A stretch of 64,000 bases of DNA, taken from assembly GCF_031453675.1 (NCBI RefSeq), contig NZ_JAVIZX010000001.1:2874001-2938000 (forward strand), read 5' to 3'. Source of the DNA: Paracidovorax wautersii (GTDB lineage Bacteria > Pseudomonadota > Gammaproteobacteria > Burkholderiales > Burkholderiaceae_C). The notes under the pieces were generated by a model, which had not been told where the DNA came from, made no database searches, and worked only from the letters and a program-made list of their open reading frames with translations. A program made the position numbers and the translations under genes. Positions 27,432-36,137 of this stretch are shown here, one piece after another (position 1 is the stretch's first letter; every line of letters begins with the position of its first letter).

Positions 27432-28430
27432 ATGCAGTACCGCAACCTCGGCAAAAGCAACCTCAAAGTCTCGGCCCTGTGCCTGGGCGCCATGATGTTT
27501 GGCGACCAGACCGACAAGGCGGAGGCCGCGTCCATCGTGGCCGACGCGCGCGCGCAGGGCGTGAACTTCATCGACACGGCCGACGTGTACACCAAGGGTG
27601 CGTCGGAGACGATGCTGGGCGAGCTGCTCCAGGGCCAGCGGCACGAATGGGTGCTGGCCACCAAGCTGGGCAACAAGATGTCCGAGCGCGTGAACGAGAG
27701 CCACTACTCCCGCAGCTGGATGCTGCGCGAGGTGGACGCCAGCCTGGCGCGTCTGCAGACCGACCATGTGGATGTGCTGTACCTGCACCGTGACTTCAAC
27801 GGCATGGACCTGCAGGAACCCTTGTTCGCCATCGACGCGCTGCTGCGCGCGGGCAAGATCCGCTACTGGGGCGTGTCCAACTTCCGCGCCTGGCGCATCG
27901 CCGAGCTGGTGCACGGCGCGCGACAGCTGGGTATGCCCGGGCCGGTCGTCTGCCAGCCGTACTACAACCTGCTCAACCGCATGCCCGAGGTCGAGATCCT
28001 GCCCGCCTGCGCACACCACGGCGTGGGCGTGACCTCGTACAGCCCCATCGCGCGCGGGGTGCTCACCGGCAAGTACCTGCCGGGCCAGGCACCGGAGCAG
28101 GGTACGCGCGCCGCTCGCGGCGACAAGCGCATGGCAGAGACCGAGTTCCGCGAAGAGTCCCTGGTCATCGCCCAGCAGCTCAAGCAGCATGCCGAGGCGC
28201 GCGGCGTGACGCTGGCCCAGTTCGCCACCGCCTGGGTGCTGGCCCACGGCGCCATCAGCTCCGTCATCGCCGGCCCGCGCACGCTGGCCCAGTGGCAGGA
28301 CTACGCCCCGGCGCTGGGCTATACCGTGACGGCCGAAGACGAGGCGCTGGTGGATTCGCTGGTAGCGCCCGGCCACCCCTCCACGCCCGGCTTCACCGAC
28401 CCGGCCTATCCGCTGCCGCCGCGGGTCTGA
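27432..28430 (+). CDS. Aldo/keto reductase (YajO/Gpr-like)
   Basis: 332-residue NADPH-dependent aldo/keto reductase with a TIM-barrel fold. Active-site residues visible are D48 and Y53 (IDTADVYTKG), K78 (LATKLGN) and the H of LYLHRDF; NADPH-binding elements include GVSNFRAW and the C-terminal VIAGPRTLAQ. Length fits the AKR11/12-like group. Reduces an unknown aldehyde or ketone. It is preceded by GAAAGG and convergent with the next reductase. Confidence 0.88.
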   Translation: MQYRNLGKSNLKVSALCLGAMMFGDQTDKAEAASIVADARAQGVNFIDTADVYTKGASETMLGELLQGQRHEWVLATKLGNKMSERVNESHYSRSWMLREVDASLARLQTDHVDVLYLHRDFNGMDLQEPLFAIDALLRAGKIRYWGVSNFRAWRIAELVHGARQLGMPGPVVCQPYYNLLNRMPEVEILPACAHHGVGVTSYSPIARGVLTGKYLPGQAPEQGTRAARGDKRMAETEFREESLVIAQQLKQHAEARGVTLAQFATAWVLAHGAISSVIAGPRTLAQWQDYAPALGYTVTAEDEALVDSLVAPGHPSTPGFTDPAYPLPPRV

Positions 28431-28487
28431 CGGCGGGGCAGGGGCCCGCGCAGGCAAGGCAAGGCGCCGGCGTGCCAGGGGGCGCGC

Positions 28488-29381
28488 TCAGTGGCCTGCA
28501 GGCCGCGCGCCGGCCTGCGCCGCGACGCCGTCCAGTTCGCGCACCACGTCGTCGCTCAGTTGCACATAGGCGGCTGCCAGGTTCTGCCGCAGGTGCGCCA
28601 CCGACGAGGTGCCCGGGATCAGCAGGATGTTGGGCGAGCGCTTGAGCAGCCACGCCAGGGCCACCTGCAGCGGCGTGGCCCCCAGGCGCAGGGCGATCTC
28701 GGACAGCGCGGTGGACTGCACGGGCGTGAACCCGCCCAGCGGGAAGAAGGGCACGTAGGGAATGCCGCTGCGGGCCAGCAGGTCCACCATGGCGTCGTCG
28801 GCACGGTGGACCAGGTTGTAGTGGTTCTGCACACAGGCCACGGTGGCGATGCGCATCGCCTGCGCCAGCTGCGTGGGCGTCACGTTGCTCAGGCCGATGT
28901 GGCGCACCAGCCCTTCCTTCTGCAGCGCGGCCAGTGCCGCCACGGGTTCCTCGATGGAACCTTCCTTCGGGCCCATCGTGTCGATCATCACCCGGAAGTT
29001 CACCACGTCCAGCGCCTCCAGGCCCAGGTTTCGCAGGTTGTCGTGCACGGCCTGGCGCAGTGCCTCGGGCGACGCCGCCGCCAGCCAGGCGCCCTGCGCG
29101 TCGCGCCGCACGCCGACCTTGGTCACCAGCGTCAGGTCGCTGGCGTAGGGGTGGAGAGCTTCGCGCACGATCTGGTTGGTGATGTGCGGGCCGTAGAAGT
29201 CGGCCGTGTCAATGTGGTTCACCCCGTTTTCCACGGCAGTGCGCAGCACGGCGATGGCCGCCTCGCGGTCCTTCGGGGGGCCGAAGACGTGGGGGCCTGC
29301 CAGCTGCATGGTGCCGTAGCCGATGCGGTTCACGGTGCGGTCGCCGAGGGGGAAGGTGCGGTGGGAGTCTGGAGCGTTCAT
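28488..29381 (-). CDS. Aldo/keto reductase (YdbC-like)
   Basis: 297-residue aldo/keto reductase. NHIDTADFYG, VTKVG and RHIGLSNVTP mark the barrel; the C-terminal IPGTSSVAHLRQNLAA binds NADPH. It differs clearly from the preceding AKR, so they are not recent duplicates. It is divergent from a LysR gene across 93 bases, which probably regulates it. Confidence 0.88.
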   Translation of the reverse strand: MNAPDSHRTFPLGDRTVNRIGYGTMQLAGPHVFGPPKDREAAIAVLRTAVENGVNHIDTADFYGPHITNQIVREALHPYASDLTLVTKVGVRRDAQGAWLAAASPEALRQAVHDNLRNLGLEALDVVNFRVMIDTMGPKEGSIEEPVAALAALQKEGLVRHIGLSNVTPTQLAQAMRIATVACVQNHYNLVHRADDAMVDLLARSGIPYVPFFPLGGFTPVQSTALSEIALRLGATPLQVALAWLLKRSPNILLIPGTSSVAHLRQNLAAAYVQLSDDVVRELDGVAAQAGARPAGH

Positions 29382-29474
29382 GGCTTGCCTTTCGTGGAAT
29401 GAGCGCAGTCTAGGAAGGCTTCGGTTGTTTGATAATCCATCGCAATCCGCACGGCCTGTTCGAATATCTGCACA

Positions 29475-30383
29475 ATGAAAGCCGACCTCAACCAGCTCCA
29501 CGCCTTTGCCGCCGTGGCCCAGGCCCAGGGTTTCCGCGGTGCGGCCCGGCACCTGGGCGCCAGCCCGTCTGCGGTGAGCGATGCCGTGCGCCGCCTGGAG
29601 GACGACCTGGGCGTGCGCCTGCTCAACCGCACCACCCGCAGCGTGTCCCCCACGGACGCCGGGCGCAGGCTGCTGGAGCGCCTGATGCCGGCGCTGCAAG
29701 AGGTGCAGGAGGCGCTGGGCGCCGCAGGCGCGCTGCGCGGAGCCCCGGCCGGCACGCTGCGCATCAACGTGCCGGTGTCGGCGCTCAAGCTGGTGCTGCC
29801 GGCCATCGTGCCGGACTTCCGCGCCGCCTATCCGCACATCCTGCTGGAGGTGATCGCGCAAGACAGCTTCGTGGACGTGCTGGCCGCGGGCTGCGACGCC
29901 GGTATCCGCTACGGAGAGAGCCTGGACCAGGACATGATCGCCGTGCCCATCGGGCCGCGTGTGCAGCACTTCGCCTGCGCCGCGTCGCCCGGCTACCTGA
30001 AGCGGCGCGGCAAGGTGGCGCATCCGCGCGAACTCATGGCGCACGACTGCCTGCGGGTGCGGTTCGAGAGCGGGTCCATGCCGCTCTGGGAGTTCGAGCG
30101 CCGGGGCGAGACGCTGCGGCTGGACCCGGCACCGGCCCTGGTGGTGCAGGCCGGGGCCGCCGCCGATCTGGCGGTGGAGGCCGCCGTGGAGGGCATGGGC
30201 GTGGTCTACCTGTTCCAGGGATGGCTGCAGCCGCACCTGGACAGTGGGGCGCTGGTGCCGATCGCCAAAGAGTGGTGGCCCCGGTTCGCGGGCCCGTTTC
30301 TGTACTACCCCGGCCACCGGCTGGTGCCCGAGCCCTTGCGCGCCTTCGTGGACTTCGTCCGGGCGCATCCCAGCACGGCCTGA
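29475..30383 (+). CDS. LysR-family regulator, divergent from aldo/keto reductase
   Basis: 302-residue LTTR of the CrgA/AaeR-like group: HTH at residues 4-62 (QLHAFAAVAQAQGFRGAARH), effector domain with GTLRINVPVSALKLVLPAI and FRAAYPHILLEV. It is transcribed away from the reductase gene and is the likely local regulator. Its stop is followed immediately by a 16-bp inverted repeat. Confidence 0.9.
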   Translation: MKADLNQLHAFAAVAQAQGFRGAARHLGASPSAVSDAVRRLEDDLGVRLLNRTTRSVSPTDAGRRLLERLMPALQEVQEALGAAGALRGAPAGTLRINVPVSALKLVLPAIVPDFRAAYPHILLEVIAQDSFVDVLAAGCDAGIRYGESLDQDMIAVPIGPRVQHFACAASPGYLKRRGKVAHPRELMAHDCLRVRFESGSMPLWEFERRGETLRLDPAPALVVQAGAAADLAVEAAVEGMGVVYLFQGWLQPHLDSGALVPIAKEWWPRFAGPFLYYPGHRLVPEPLRAFVDFVRAHPSTA

Positions 30384-30424
30384 GAGCCTGCTGACGATCC
30401 CCTGTGAGATCGTCAACAGGCTCT
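30383..30424. repeat. Inverted repeat after LysR, possible terminator
   Basis: Arms AGAGCCTGCTGACGATC and its complement (one mismatch) around an 8-base loop, starting in the LysR stop codon. It could fold strongly in RNA but lacks a T-tract. The arms share the TGTTGACGATC core found at 9004, 48779 and 59404. Confidence 0.8.
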
Positions 30425-30575
30425 GACGGTACCTCCGTCCCCGCGGAGCCACGGCGCCGGTGCGAACTTTCCGCCGGCGCTGCGGTCGCACAGGCTTCCC
30501 CTGGCCGCCCGCGAACGGGCTAGCCTGCCGCGGCGCTGCGCGCGCTCTGCCTGCTTCTCAAATCTCCGTTACCCC

Positions 30576-31169
30576 ATGACCTCTCTGGACACCCAATTCG
30601 CCCATATGCGCACCGGGCAGATGTACAACGACCTGACGCCCGAGTTGCTGGCCGCCCGTGAGCGCGCCGTGCTGCTGACGAACGAATACAACGCCTCGTT
30701 CTCGCAACCGGCGGCCGAGCGCGAGGCGCTGTTGCGCCGGCTGCTGGGCTCGGTCGGCACGCGCGTGCATTTCGAGCCCACCTTCCGCTGCGAATTCGGC
30801 AGCAACATCCACATCGGCGACCGCTTCTATGCCAACTTCGACTGCGTGATGCTGGACGGCGGCGGCATCCACATCGGCGACGACGTGCTGCTGGGCCCCC
30901 GCGTGGGCATCTACACCTCCAACCACGCCATCGATGCAGCGGAACGCGCCGCCGGAGGCTGCATCGGCAAGCCGGTGCGCATCGGGAACCGGGTGTGGGT
31001 GGGCGCGGGCACGCATGTGAACCCGGGCGTGCAGATCGGGGACGACAGCATCATCGGATCGGGCAGCGTGCTCACGTCGGACATCCCGGCAGGCGTGATT
31101 GCGGCGGGCGTGCCGTGCCGGGTGCTGCGGCCCATCACGGACGCGGACCGCACGGGCTTTCAGCCTTAG
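30576..31169 (+). CDS. maa: Sugar O-acetyltransferase, maltose acetyltransferase type
   Basis: 197-residue acetyl-CoA-dependent O-acetyltransferase. An N-terminal Mac domain (MRTGQMYNDLTPELLAARER) is followed by a left-handed beta-helix of hexapeptide repeats. The catalytic histidine is H117 in YTSNHAID, with N87 in NFDC. It acetylates maltose, glucose or a related acceptor in E. coli; the real acceptor here is unknown. It stands alone with its own upstream region. Confidence 0.88.
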   Translation: MTSLDTQFAHMRTGQMYNDLTPELLAARERAVLLTNEYNASFSQPAAEREALLRRLLGSVGTRVHFEPTFRCEFGSNIHIGDRFYANFDCVMLDGGGIHIGDDVLLGPRVGIYTSNHAIDAAERAAGGCIGKPVRIGNRVWVGAGTHVNPGVQIGDDSIIGSGSVLTSDIPAGVIAAGVPCRVLRPITDADRTGFQP

Positions 31170-31240
31170 AGGTCCTCTGCCCGAATCACCGCGCCGTGTG
31201 CATCTGCGGCCTCGGGCAGTCTGCGGCGTTGCAAATACTC

Positions 31241-31259
31241 GCAATAGCCACGCTATTGC
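31241..31259. repeat. Short hairpin element GCAATAGC-CAC-GCTATTGC
   Basis: Perfect 8-bp arms around CAC, flanked by GCGTTGCAAATACTC and TGCGTTCTGCGCCTTGCATC. From memory the flanks plus hairpin resemble a short dispersed repeat of proteobacteria. It lies between convergent maa and mog. Confidence 0.6.
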
Positions 31260-31373
31260 TGCGTTCTGCGCCTTGCATCCCCGCCCGATCCGCAGCGCCC
31301 ACTTGCCGCTCGATGCGTGCAGAGGCTCCCTTGGGCAACGCCCCGGCGGCCGCAGCCCGGGGCGGCGGGCGGG

Positions 31374-31997
31374 TCAGTCCGGCCGCGCCGGGCGTTGCGC
31401 CGTCTTGGGCCGGAAGGCCTTGCAGACGCTGGCGCGCGTTTCCAGGTAAGGCCCGCCGATCAGATCGATGCAATAGGGCACGGCGGCGAAGATGCCGGGC
31501 ACGGCGTGCGTGCCGTCATCGCGCCTGAGGCCTTCCAGCGTTTCGGCGATCGCCTTGGGCTGGCCCGGCAGGTTGATGATGAGGCTGCGGTCGCGGACCA
31601 CGGCCACCTGGCGCGACAGGATGGCGGTGGGCACGAAGGCCAGGCTGATCTGGCGCATCTGCTCGCCAAAGCCCGGCATCTCCTTGTGCGCCACGGCCAG
31701 CGTGGCCTCGGGCGTCACGTCGCGCAGGGCGGGGCCGGTGCCTCCGGTGGTCAGTACCAGGCTGCAGCCGGCGTCCACCAGCTCGATCAGCGTGGCGCTG
31801 ATGGTGGCCTGCTCGTCGGGGATGAGGCGGGCCTCGAAGGTGATGGGGTTGTGCAGCGCGCGCGTGAGCCAGTCCTGCAGCGCGGGCAGGCCCTTGTCCT
31901 CGTACACGCCGGTGCTGGCGCGGTCGCTGATGGAGACGATGCCGATGTGGACGGCCTCGGGCGCCGGCAGGGGCGCAGCGGCGGCGGACTCAGGCAT
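31374..31997 (-). CDS. mog: Molybdopterin adenylyltransferase
   Basis: 207-residue MoaB/Mog-family enzyme that adenylates molybdopterin before molybdenum insertion. Family motifs are IGIVSISDRASTGVYEDKG, TTGGTGPALRDVTPEAT and the C-terminal region after INLPGQPKAIAETL. The length and the GPALRD variant favour Mog over MoaB. It overlaps darP by eight bases, so it is probably co-transcribed with it. Confidence 0.88.
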   Translation of the reverse strand: MPESAAAAPLPAPEAVHIGIVSISDRASTGVYEDKGLPALQDWLTRALHNPITFEARLIPDEQATISATLIELVDAGCSLVLTTGGTGPALRDVTPEATLAVAHKEMPGFGEQMRQISLAFVPTAILSRQVAVVRDRSLIINLPGQPKAIAETLEGLRRDDGTHAVPGIFAAVPYCIDLIGGPYLETRASVCKAFRPKTAQRPARPD

Positions 31998-32652
31998 CGC
32001 GTTCGGCGCCTTCCTGGCGGGCCTCGGTGCCGGCGTCCTGCATCTGCTCGCGCACCAGCTGGAACAGCTCGCGGTAGGCGCGGCCCTTGCGCGGGGCCAG
32101 GCCCTGCGATTCGGCCACGTTGGCCTCCTTGCCGGCGGGCGCGTCCTTGCGCGCCTGGCGGATCAGCGCGCGGATCTGCTGCGTGTCGGTGCGCGGGTAC
32201 TGTTCCATCCACTGCAGCAGCACCTCGTCGCTGTGGATGAGGCGGTCGCGCCACTGCTCGGCCAGGTGCAGCGCCAGCTTTTCAGTGGCCGAGCCGTTGC
32301 GCTGTTCGTCCAGCGCGCCGCGCACGGCGGCCACGGCTTCTTCGTCCAGGCGGCGCATGAGCTTGCCGACGAACTGCATCTGCCGGCGCTTGCCCTCGAA
32401 GTTGGTGATGCGCTTGGCTTCGGCGATGGCGTCCTTGAGCTTTTCGGGCAGGTCCAGCCGGTCCATCAGGTCGGCACGCAGGGTGAGCAGCTCGGTGCCC
32501 AGGTCCTGGAGTTCGTCGCTTTCGCGCTTCATGTCCGTGCGGCTCGACTCGGTCGTGCCCTTGAGCTCGGCCTTCAGCTGCAGGTCCAGTTCGCTGCCTT
32601 CGGCAACGAAATGGCCTCGGACGAAATAGCCTTTTTTGGGTTTGCGTGACAT
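31990..32652 (-). CDS. darP: Dual-action ribosomal maturation protein DarP (YjgA)
   Basis: 220-residue DUF615/YjgA family protein that promotes late 50S subunit assembly. It is highly charged and helical (SRTDMKRESDELQDLG, LPEKLKDAIAEAKRI, FVGKLMRRLDEEAV). The lysine-rich start MSRKPKKGYF sets the ATG. It is divergent from pmbA, the conserved arrangement in proteobacteria, and overlaps mog at its 3' end. Confidence 0.9.
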   Translation of the reverse strand: MSRKPKKGYFVRGHFVAEGSELDLQLKAELKGTTESSRTDMKRESDELQDLGTELLTLRADLMDRLDLPEKLKDAIAEAKRITNFEGKRRQMQFVGKLMRRLDEEAVAAVRGALDEQRNGSATEKLALHLAEQWRDRLIHSDEVLLQWMEQYPRTDTQQIRALIRQARKDAPAGKEANVAESQGLAPRKGRAYRELFQLVREQMQDAGTEARQEGAERDA

Positions 32653-32740
32653 GGTGGGGGTAACGGGTGGGGCACGCGGGTGCCCGGAGAAAGACCCGGC
32701 TCCATGGTGCCGGGAAGCGGCAAGTATCATAGCTGCCGAT

Positions 32741-34150
32741 ATGAATACACCCGCCTCCCGCGCCGCTGGCGCCGTCTCTTCGCAGGCCGACAGCGGCTTC
32801 AGCTACACCCGTCCCTTCTTCGCAGACCTGGTCGATCGGGCCCTGGCCCATGCCAAGAAACTGGGTGCGACCGACGCCGGGGCCGAGGCGTCCGAAGGCT
32901 GCGGCCTGTCGGTGAGCGTGCGCAAGGGCGAGCTGGAGACGGTGGAGCGCAACCGCGACAAGTCGCTGGGCGTGACGGTCTACATCGGCAACCGCCGCGG
33001 CAATGCCAGCACCTCGGACTTTTCCGACCAGGCCATCGAACGCACCGTGCAAGCGGCCTACGACATCGCCCGCTTCACGGCCGAAGACCCCGTGGCCGGC
33101 CTGCCCGATGCGGCCGACATCGCGCCCGAGGACACGCACCGCGAGCTGGACCTGTTCCATCCCTGGGCGCTGACCAGCGAAGAGGCGGCCCGCCTGGCGC
33201 TGGAATGCGAAGCCGCTGCGCTGCAGACGCACAAGCGCATCACCAACAGCGAAGGCGCGGGCGTGTCGGCCCAGCAGAGCCATTTCTTCAGCGCGCACAC
33301 GCGGGGTTTCCGCGGCGGCTATGCCAGCTCGCGCCACAGCATGTCGGTGGCGCCCATCGCCTCGCTGCCCGGCCGGAATGCCGAGATGCAGCGCGACGCC
33401 TGGTACAGCTCCATGCGCGACGCCTCCGAGCTGGCTGCGCCGGAGCGCATCGGCCGCTACGCCGCCCAGCGCGCCCTGGCCCGCCTGGGCAGCCGCAAGA
33501 TACCGACCACGCAGTGCCCCGTGCTGTTCGAGTCGCCGCTGGCCGCGGGCCTGCTGGGCGCCTTCGTGCAGGCGGTGAGCGGCGGCTCGCTCTACCGCAA
33601 GAGCAGCTTTCTGCTGGACTCGCTGGGCAAGACCGTGTTCCCCAAGCACATCGACCTGCTGGAAGACCCCTTCGTGCTGCGCGGCAAGGGCAGCTCGCCG
33701 TTCGACGAAGAAGGCGTGCGCGTGGCTGCGCGCCGCGTGGTCGATGCCGGGCGGGTGGAGGGCTACTTCCTGTCGAGCTACTCGGCGCGCAAGCTGGGCA
33801 TGAAGACCACCGGCAACGCCGGCGGCTCGCACAACCTGGTGCTGAGCTCGCGCCGCACCCGCGCCGGCGACGACCTGGACGCCATGCTGCGCAAGCTGGG
33901 CACGGGCCTGTTCGTGGTCGAGCTGATGGGCCAGGGCGTGAACTACGTGACGGGTGACTACTCGCGCGGCGCCAGCGGTTTCTGGGTGGAGAACGGCGAG
34001 ATCGCCTTCCCGGTGCACGAGATCACCATCGCGGGCAATCTGAAGGACATGTTCAAGGGCATCGAGGCCGTGGGTGCCGACGCCTACAACTACGGCGCCA
34101 AGACGGTCGGCTCCATCCTGGTCAACCGGATGAAGGTGGCGGGGAGCTGA
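32741..34150 (+). CDS. pmbA: TldE/PmbA-type metalloprotease subunit
   Basis: 469-residue PmbA/TldE partner of the heterodimeric TldD/TldE protease, which processes modified peptides and CcdA in other bacteria. Motifs include AEASEGCGLSVSVRKGELETVE, YSSMRDASELAAPE and the C-terminal NYVTGDYSRGASGFWVENGEIAFPVHEITIAGNL split over residues 405-440. The TldD partner with the metal motif is not in the window. A strong terminator follows. Confidence 0.92.
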   Translation: MNTPASRAAGAVSSQADSGFSYTRPFFADLVDRALAHAKKLGATDAGAEASEGCGLSVSVRKGELETVERNRDKSLGVTVYIGNRRGNASTSDFSDQAIERTVQAAYDIARFTAEDPVAGLPDAADIAPEDTHRELDLFHPWALTSEEAARLALECEAAALQTHKRITNSEGAGVSAQQSHFFSAHTRGFRGGYASSRHSMSVAPIASLPGRNAEMQRDAWYSSMRDASELAAPERIGRYAAQRALARLGSRKIPTTQCPVLFESPLAAGLLGAFVQAVSGGSLYRKSSFLLDSLGKTVFPKHIDLLEDPFVLRGKGSSPFDEEGVRVAARRVVDAGRVEGYFLSSYSARKLGMKTTGNAGGSHNLVLSSRRTRAGDDLDAMLRKLGTGLFVVELMGQGVNYVTGDYSRGASGFWVENGEIAFPVHEITIAGNLKDMFKGIEAVGADAYNYGAKTVGSILVNRMKVAGS

Positions 34151-34212
34151 GGCACCCCGCGGCCGAACCCGGGCTGGAGGCCCCGGCCGGCAACCGGACA
34201 GAGAAAGACAAA

Positions 34213-34236
34213 GGGCTCCCATCGGGAGCCCTTTTT
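34213..34236 (+). terminator. Rho-independent terminator of pmbA
   Basis: Stem GGGCTCCC/GGGAGCCC, loop ATC, then TTTTT. 63 bases after the pmbA stop. Confidence 0.92.
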
Positions 34237-34250
34237 CATGTTTTGCTACA

Positions 34251-34300
34251 TGATTGATAGCTGCTTGCGCTTATCCAGCAAGCGCAAGAGGCCGATTGGG
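34251..34300 (+). repeat. Palindromic repeat, best intergenic copy
   Basis: TGATTGATAGCTGCTTGCGC, TTATCCAGCAAGCGCAAGAG, GCCGATTGGG. The inner inverted pair is TTGCGCTT/AAGCGCAA. It serves as the reference for the other copies. Confidence 0.8.
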
Positions 34301-34324
34301 CCTTGAATGGGCTCCGCGCGGCCG

Positions 34325-36010
34325 TCAGCGCTGCTTCGCCAGCGCCGCATCGCGGATGCCGTCCAGCGTGCCCGTGGGCGTGATGGCCTGGGCGTCCAGC
34401 AGGCAGTGCAGTACCGCAGGCAGGCCGCTGGCACGGGCGCGGGCCAGGGCGGGGGCGAAGTCTTCCGTGCGCTCCACGCGCTCGCCGTGCCCGCCGAAAG
34501 CCACGGCGTAGGCCTTGAAGTCGGGGTTCTTCAGCATCGTGGCGCTGACGCGGCCGGGGTACTCGCGCTCCTGGTGCATGCGGATGGTGCCGTACATGGC
34601 GTTGTCCAGCAGCACCACGAGGATGGGCAGGCCGTACTGCACGGCGGTGGCGAACTCCTGGCCGTGCATCAGAAAGTCGCCGTCGCCCGCAAACACGACG
34701 ACCTCGCGCTGGGGCCACAGGCGCTTGCCGCCCACGCCCGCCGGCAGGCCGTAGCCCATGGAGCCGCTGGTGGGCGCCAACTGGCTGGCGTAGGTGGTGA
34801 AGGGCCAGAAGCGGTGGATCCAGGTGGCGAAGTTGCCGGCGCCGTTGCAGAAGATGGTGTCGGCGGGCAGCACCTCCTTCAGGTGCTGCATCACCGCGCC
34901 CATCTGCAGCGTGCCGGGAATGCGGATGGGGGCCGGGTCGCTCCAGGCGAGGTATTCGGCGTGCGCCGCGGCCGTGTGTTCGGCCCAGCGCACCGGCGCC
35001 GTGGGCCGCACGCCCGCCAGCGCGGCGGTAAAGGCCTGCGGCGTGGCGTGGATGGCCTGGGCGGGGCGGTACAGGCGGCCCAGCTCGTCGGCATCGGCAT
35101 GCACATGCACCAGTCGCTGCTGCGGCACGGGAATGTCGAACAGCTCGAAGCCCTGCGACGGAATCTCCGACAGCCGCCCGCCCACGACGAGCACCAGGTC
35201 GCTCGCGCGGATGCGCGCCAGCAGCTTGGGGTTCACGCCCAGGCCCAGGTCGCCGCCGTAGTGGGGGTGGGTGTGCGGGAACAGCATCTGCCGGCGGAAC
35301 GAGCAGTACACGGGCAGGCTCCAGGCCTGGGCGAAGGCGACGAAGTCCTGCACGGCGCGCTCGGACCAGCGGCTGCCGCCCAGGATGGCGACCGGGCGTT
35401 CGGCCTGCGAAAGGCGCTCGGCCAGTTCCTGCAGCGCGGCCGCGCCGGGGTGCGTCTCGGGCACGGTGTAGGGCAGGGCGTCGGCCACCTGCACGGCGTC
35501 GGTCAGCATGTCTTCCGGCAGCGCGATCACCACGGGGCCGGGGCGGCCGGACGTGGCGACGTGGAAGGCCCGCGAGACCAGCTCGGGCACGCGGCGTGCG
35601 TCGTCGATCTGCACCACCCACTTGGCCATGGTGCCGAAGACGGCGGGGTAGTCCAGCTCCTGGAAGGCCTCGCGGCCCAGCGCGCCGCGCGCCACCTGGC
35701 CCACGAAGACGATGAGCGGCGTGGAGTCCTGGTGCGCGATGTGGATGCCGGCAGACGCATTCGTGACGCCCGGCCCGCGCGTCACGAAGCAGATGCCGGG
35801 GCGCCCGGTGAGCTTGCCCTGCGCCTCGGCCATCATGGCCGCGCCGCCTTCCTGGCGGCAGACGGTGACGCCGAGCTGCGCGTCATGCAGCGCGTCCAGC
35901 ACGGCCAGATAGCTTTCGCCGGGTACGCAGAAGAGCTGCTGCACGCCGTGCAGGATGAGCTGGTCGACGAGGATCTGGCCGCCGGTGCGGGAGGTAAGGG
36001 CTGGGTTCAT
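34325..36010 (-). CDS. Thiamine diphosphate-dependent enzyme, acetolactate synthase-like
   Basis: 561-residue ThDP enzyme. N-terminal PYR domain with catalytic E54 (CRQEGGAAMMAE), central nucleotide-binding-like domain, and C-terminal PP domain with GDGDF..LLDN near residues 441-468. It resembles the ALS/benzoylformate-decarboxylase/glyoxylate-carboligase group; the substrate is not evident, and there is no small regulatory subunit nearby as for biosynthetic acetolactate synthase. It lies 127 bases downstream of the ALDH7-type gene on the same strand, so a catabolic pair is likely. Confidence 0.87.
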   Translation of the reverse strand: MNPALTSRTGGQILVDQLILHGVQQLFCVPGESYLAVLDALHDAQLGVTVCRQEGGAAMMAEAQGKLTGRPGICFVTRGPGVTNASAGIHIAHQDSTPLIVFVGQVARGALGREAFQELDYPAVFGTMAKWVVQIDDARRVPELVSRAFHVATSGRPGPVVIALPEDMLTDAVQVADALPYTVPETHPGAAALQELAERLSQAERPVAILGGSRWSERAVQDFVAFAQAWSLPVYCSFRRQMLFPHTHPHYGGDLGLGVNPKLLARIRASDLVLVVGGRLSEIPSQGFELFDIPVPQQRLVHVHADADELGRLYRPAQAIHATPQAFTAALAGVRPTAPVRWAEHTAAAHAEYLAWSDPAPIRIPGTLQMGAVMQHLKEVLPADTIFCNGAGNFATWIHRFWPFTTYASQLAPTSGSMGYGLPAGVGGKRLWPQREVVVFAGDGDFLMHGQEFATAVQYGLPILVVLLDNAMYGTIRMHQEREYPGRVSATMLKNPDFKAYAVAFGGHGERVERTEDFAPALARARASGLPAVLHCLLDAQAITPTGTLDGIRDAALAKQR

Positions 36011-36137
36011 GGGGTCGCCGGAAAGGATGTCAGGAAGAACAAGAGCGAATGCGGGGCTTGGCCGCCGTGAAGGCGGCGCGGCCCCCGGCCGCAGGGCTTG
36101 CGGGGGTGGCCCCTCGGGTGGCCTGGGGTGGCGCGGC

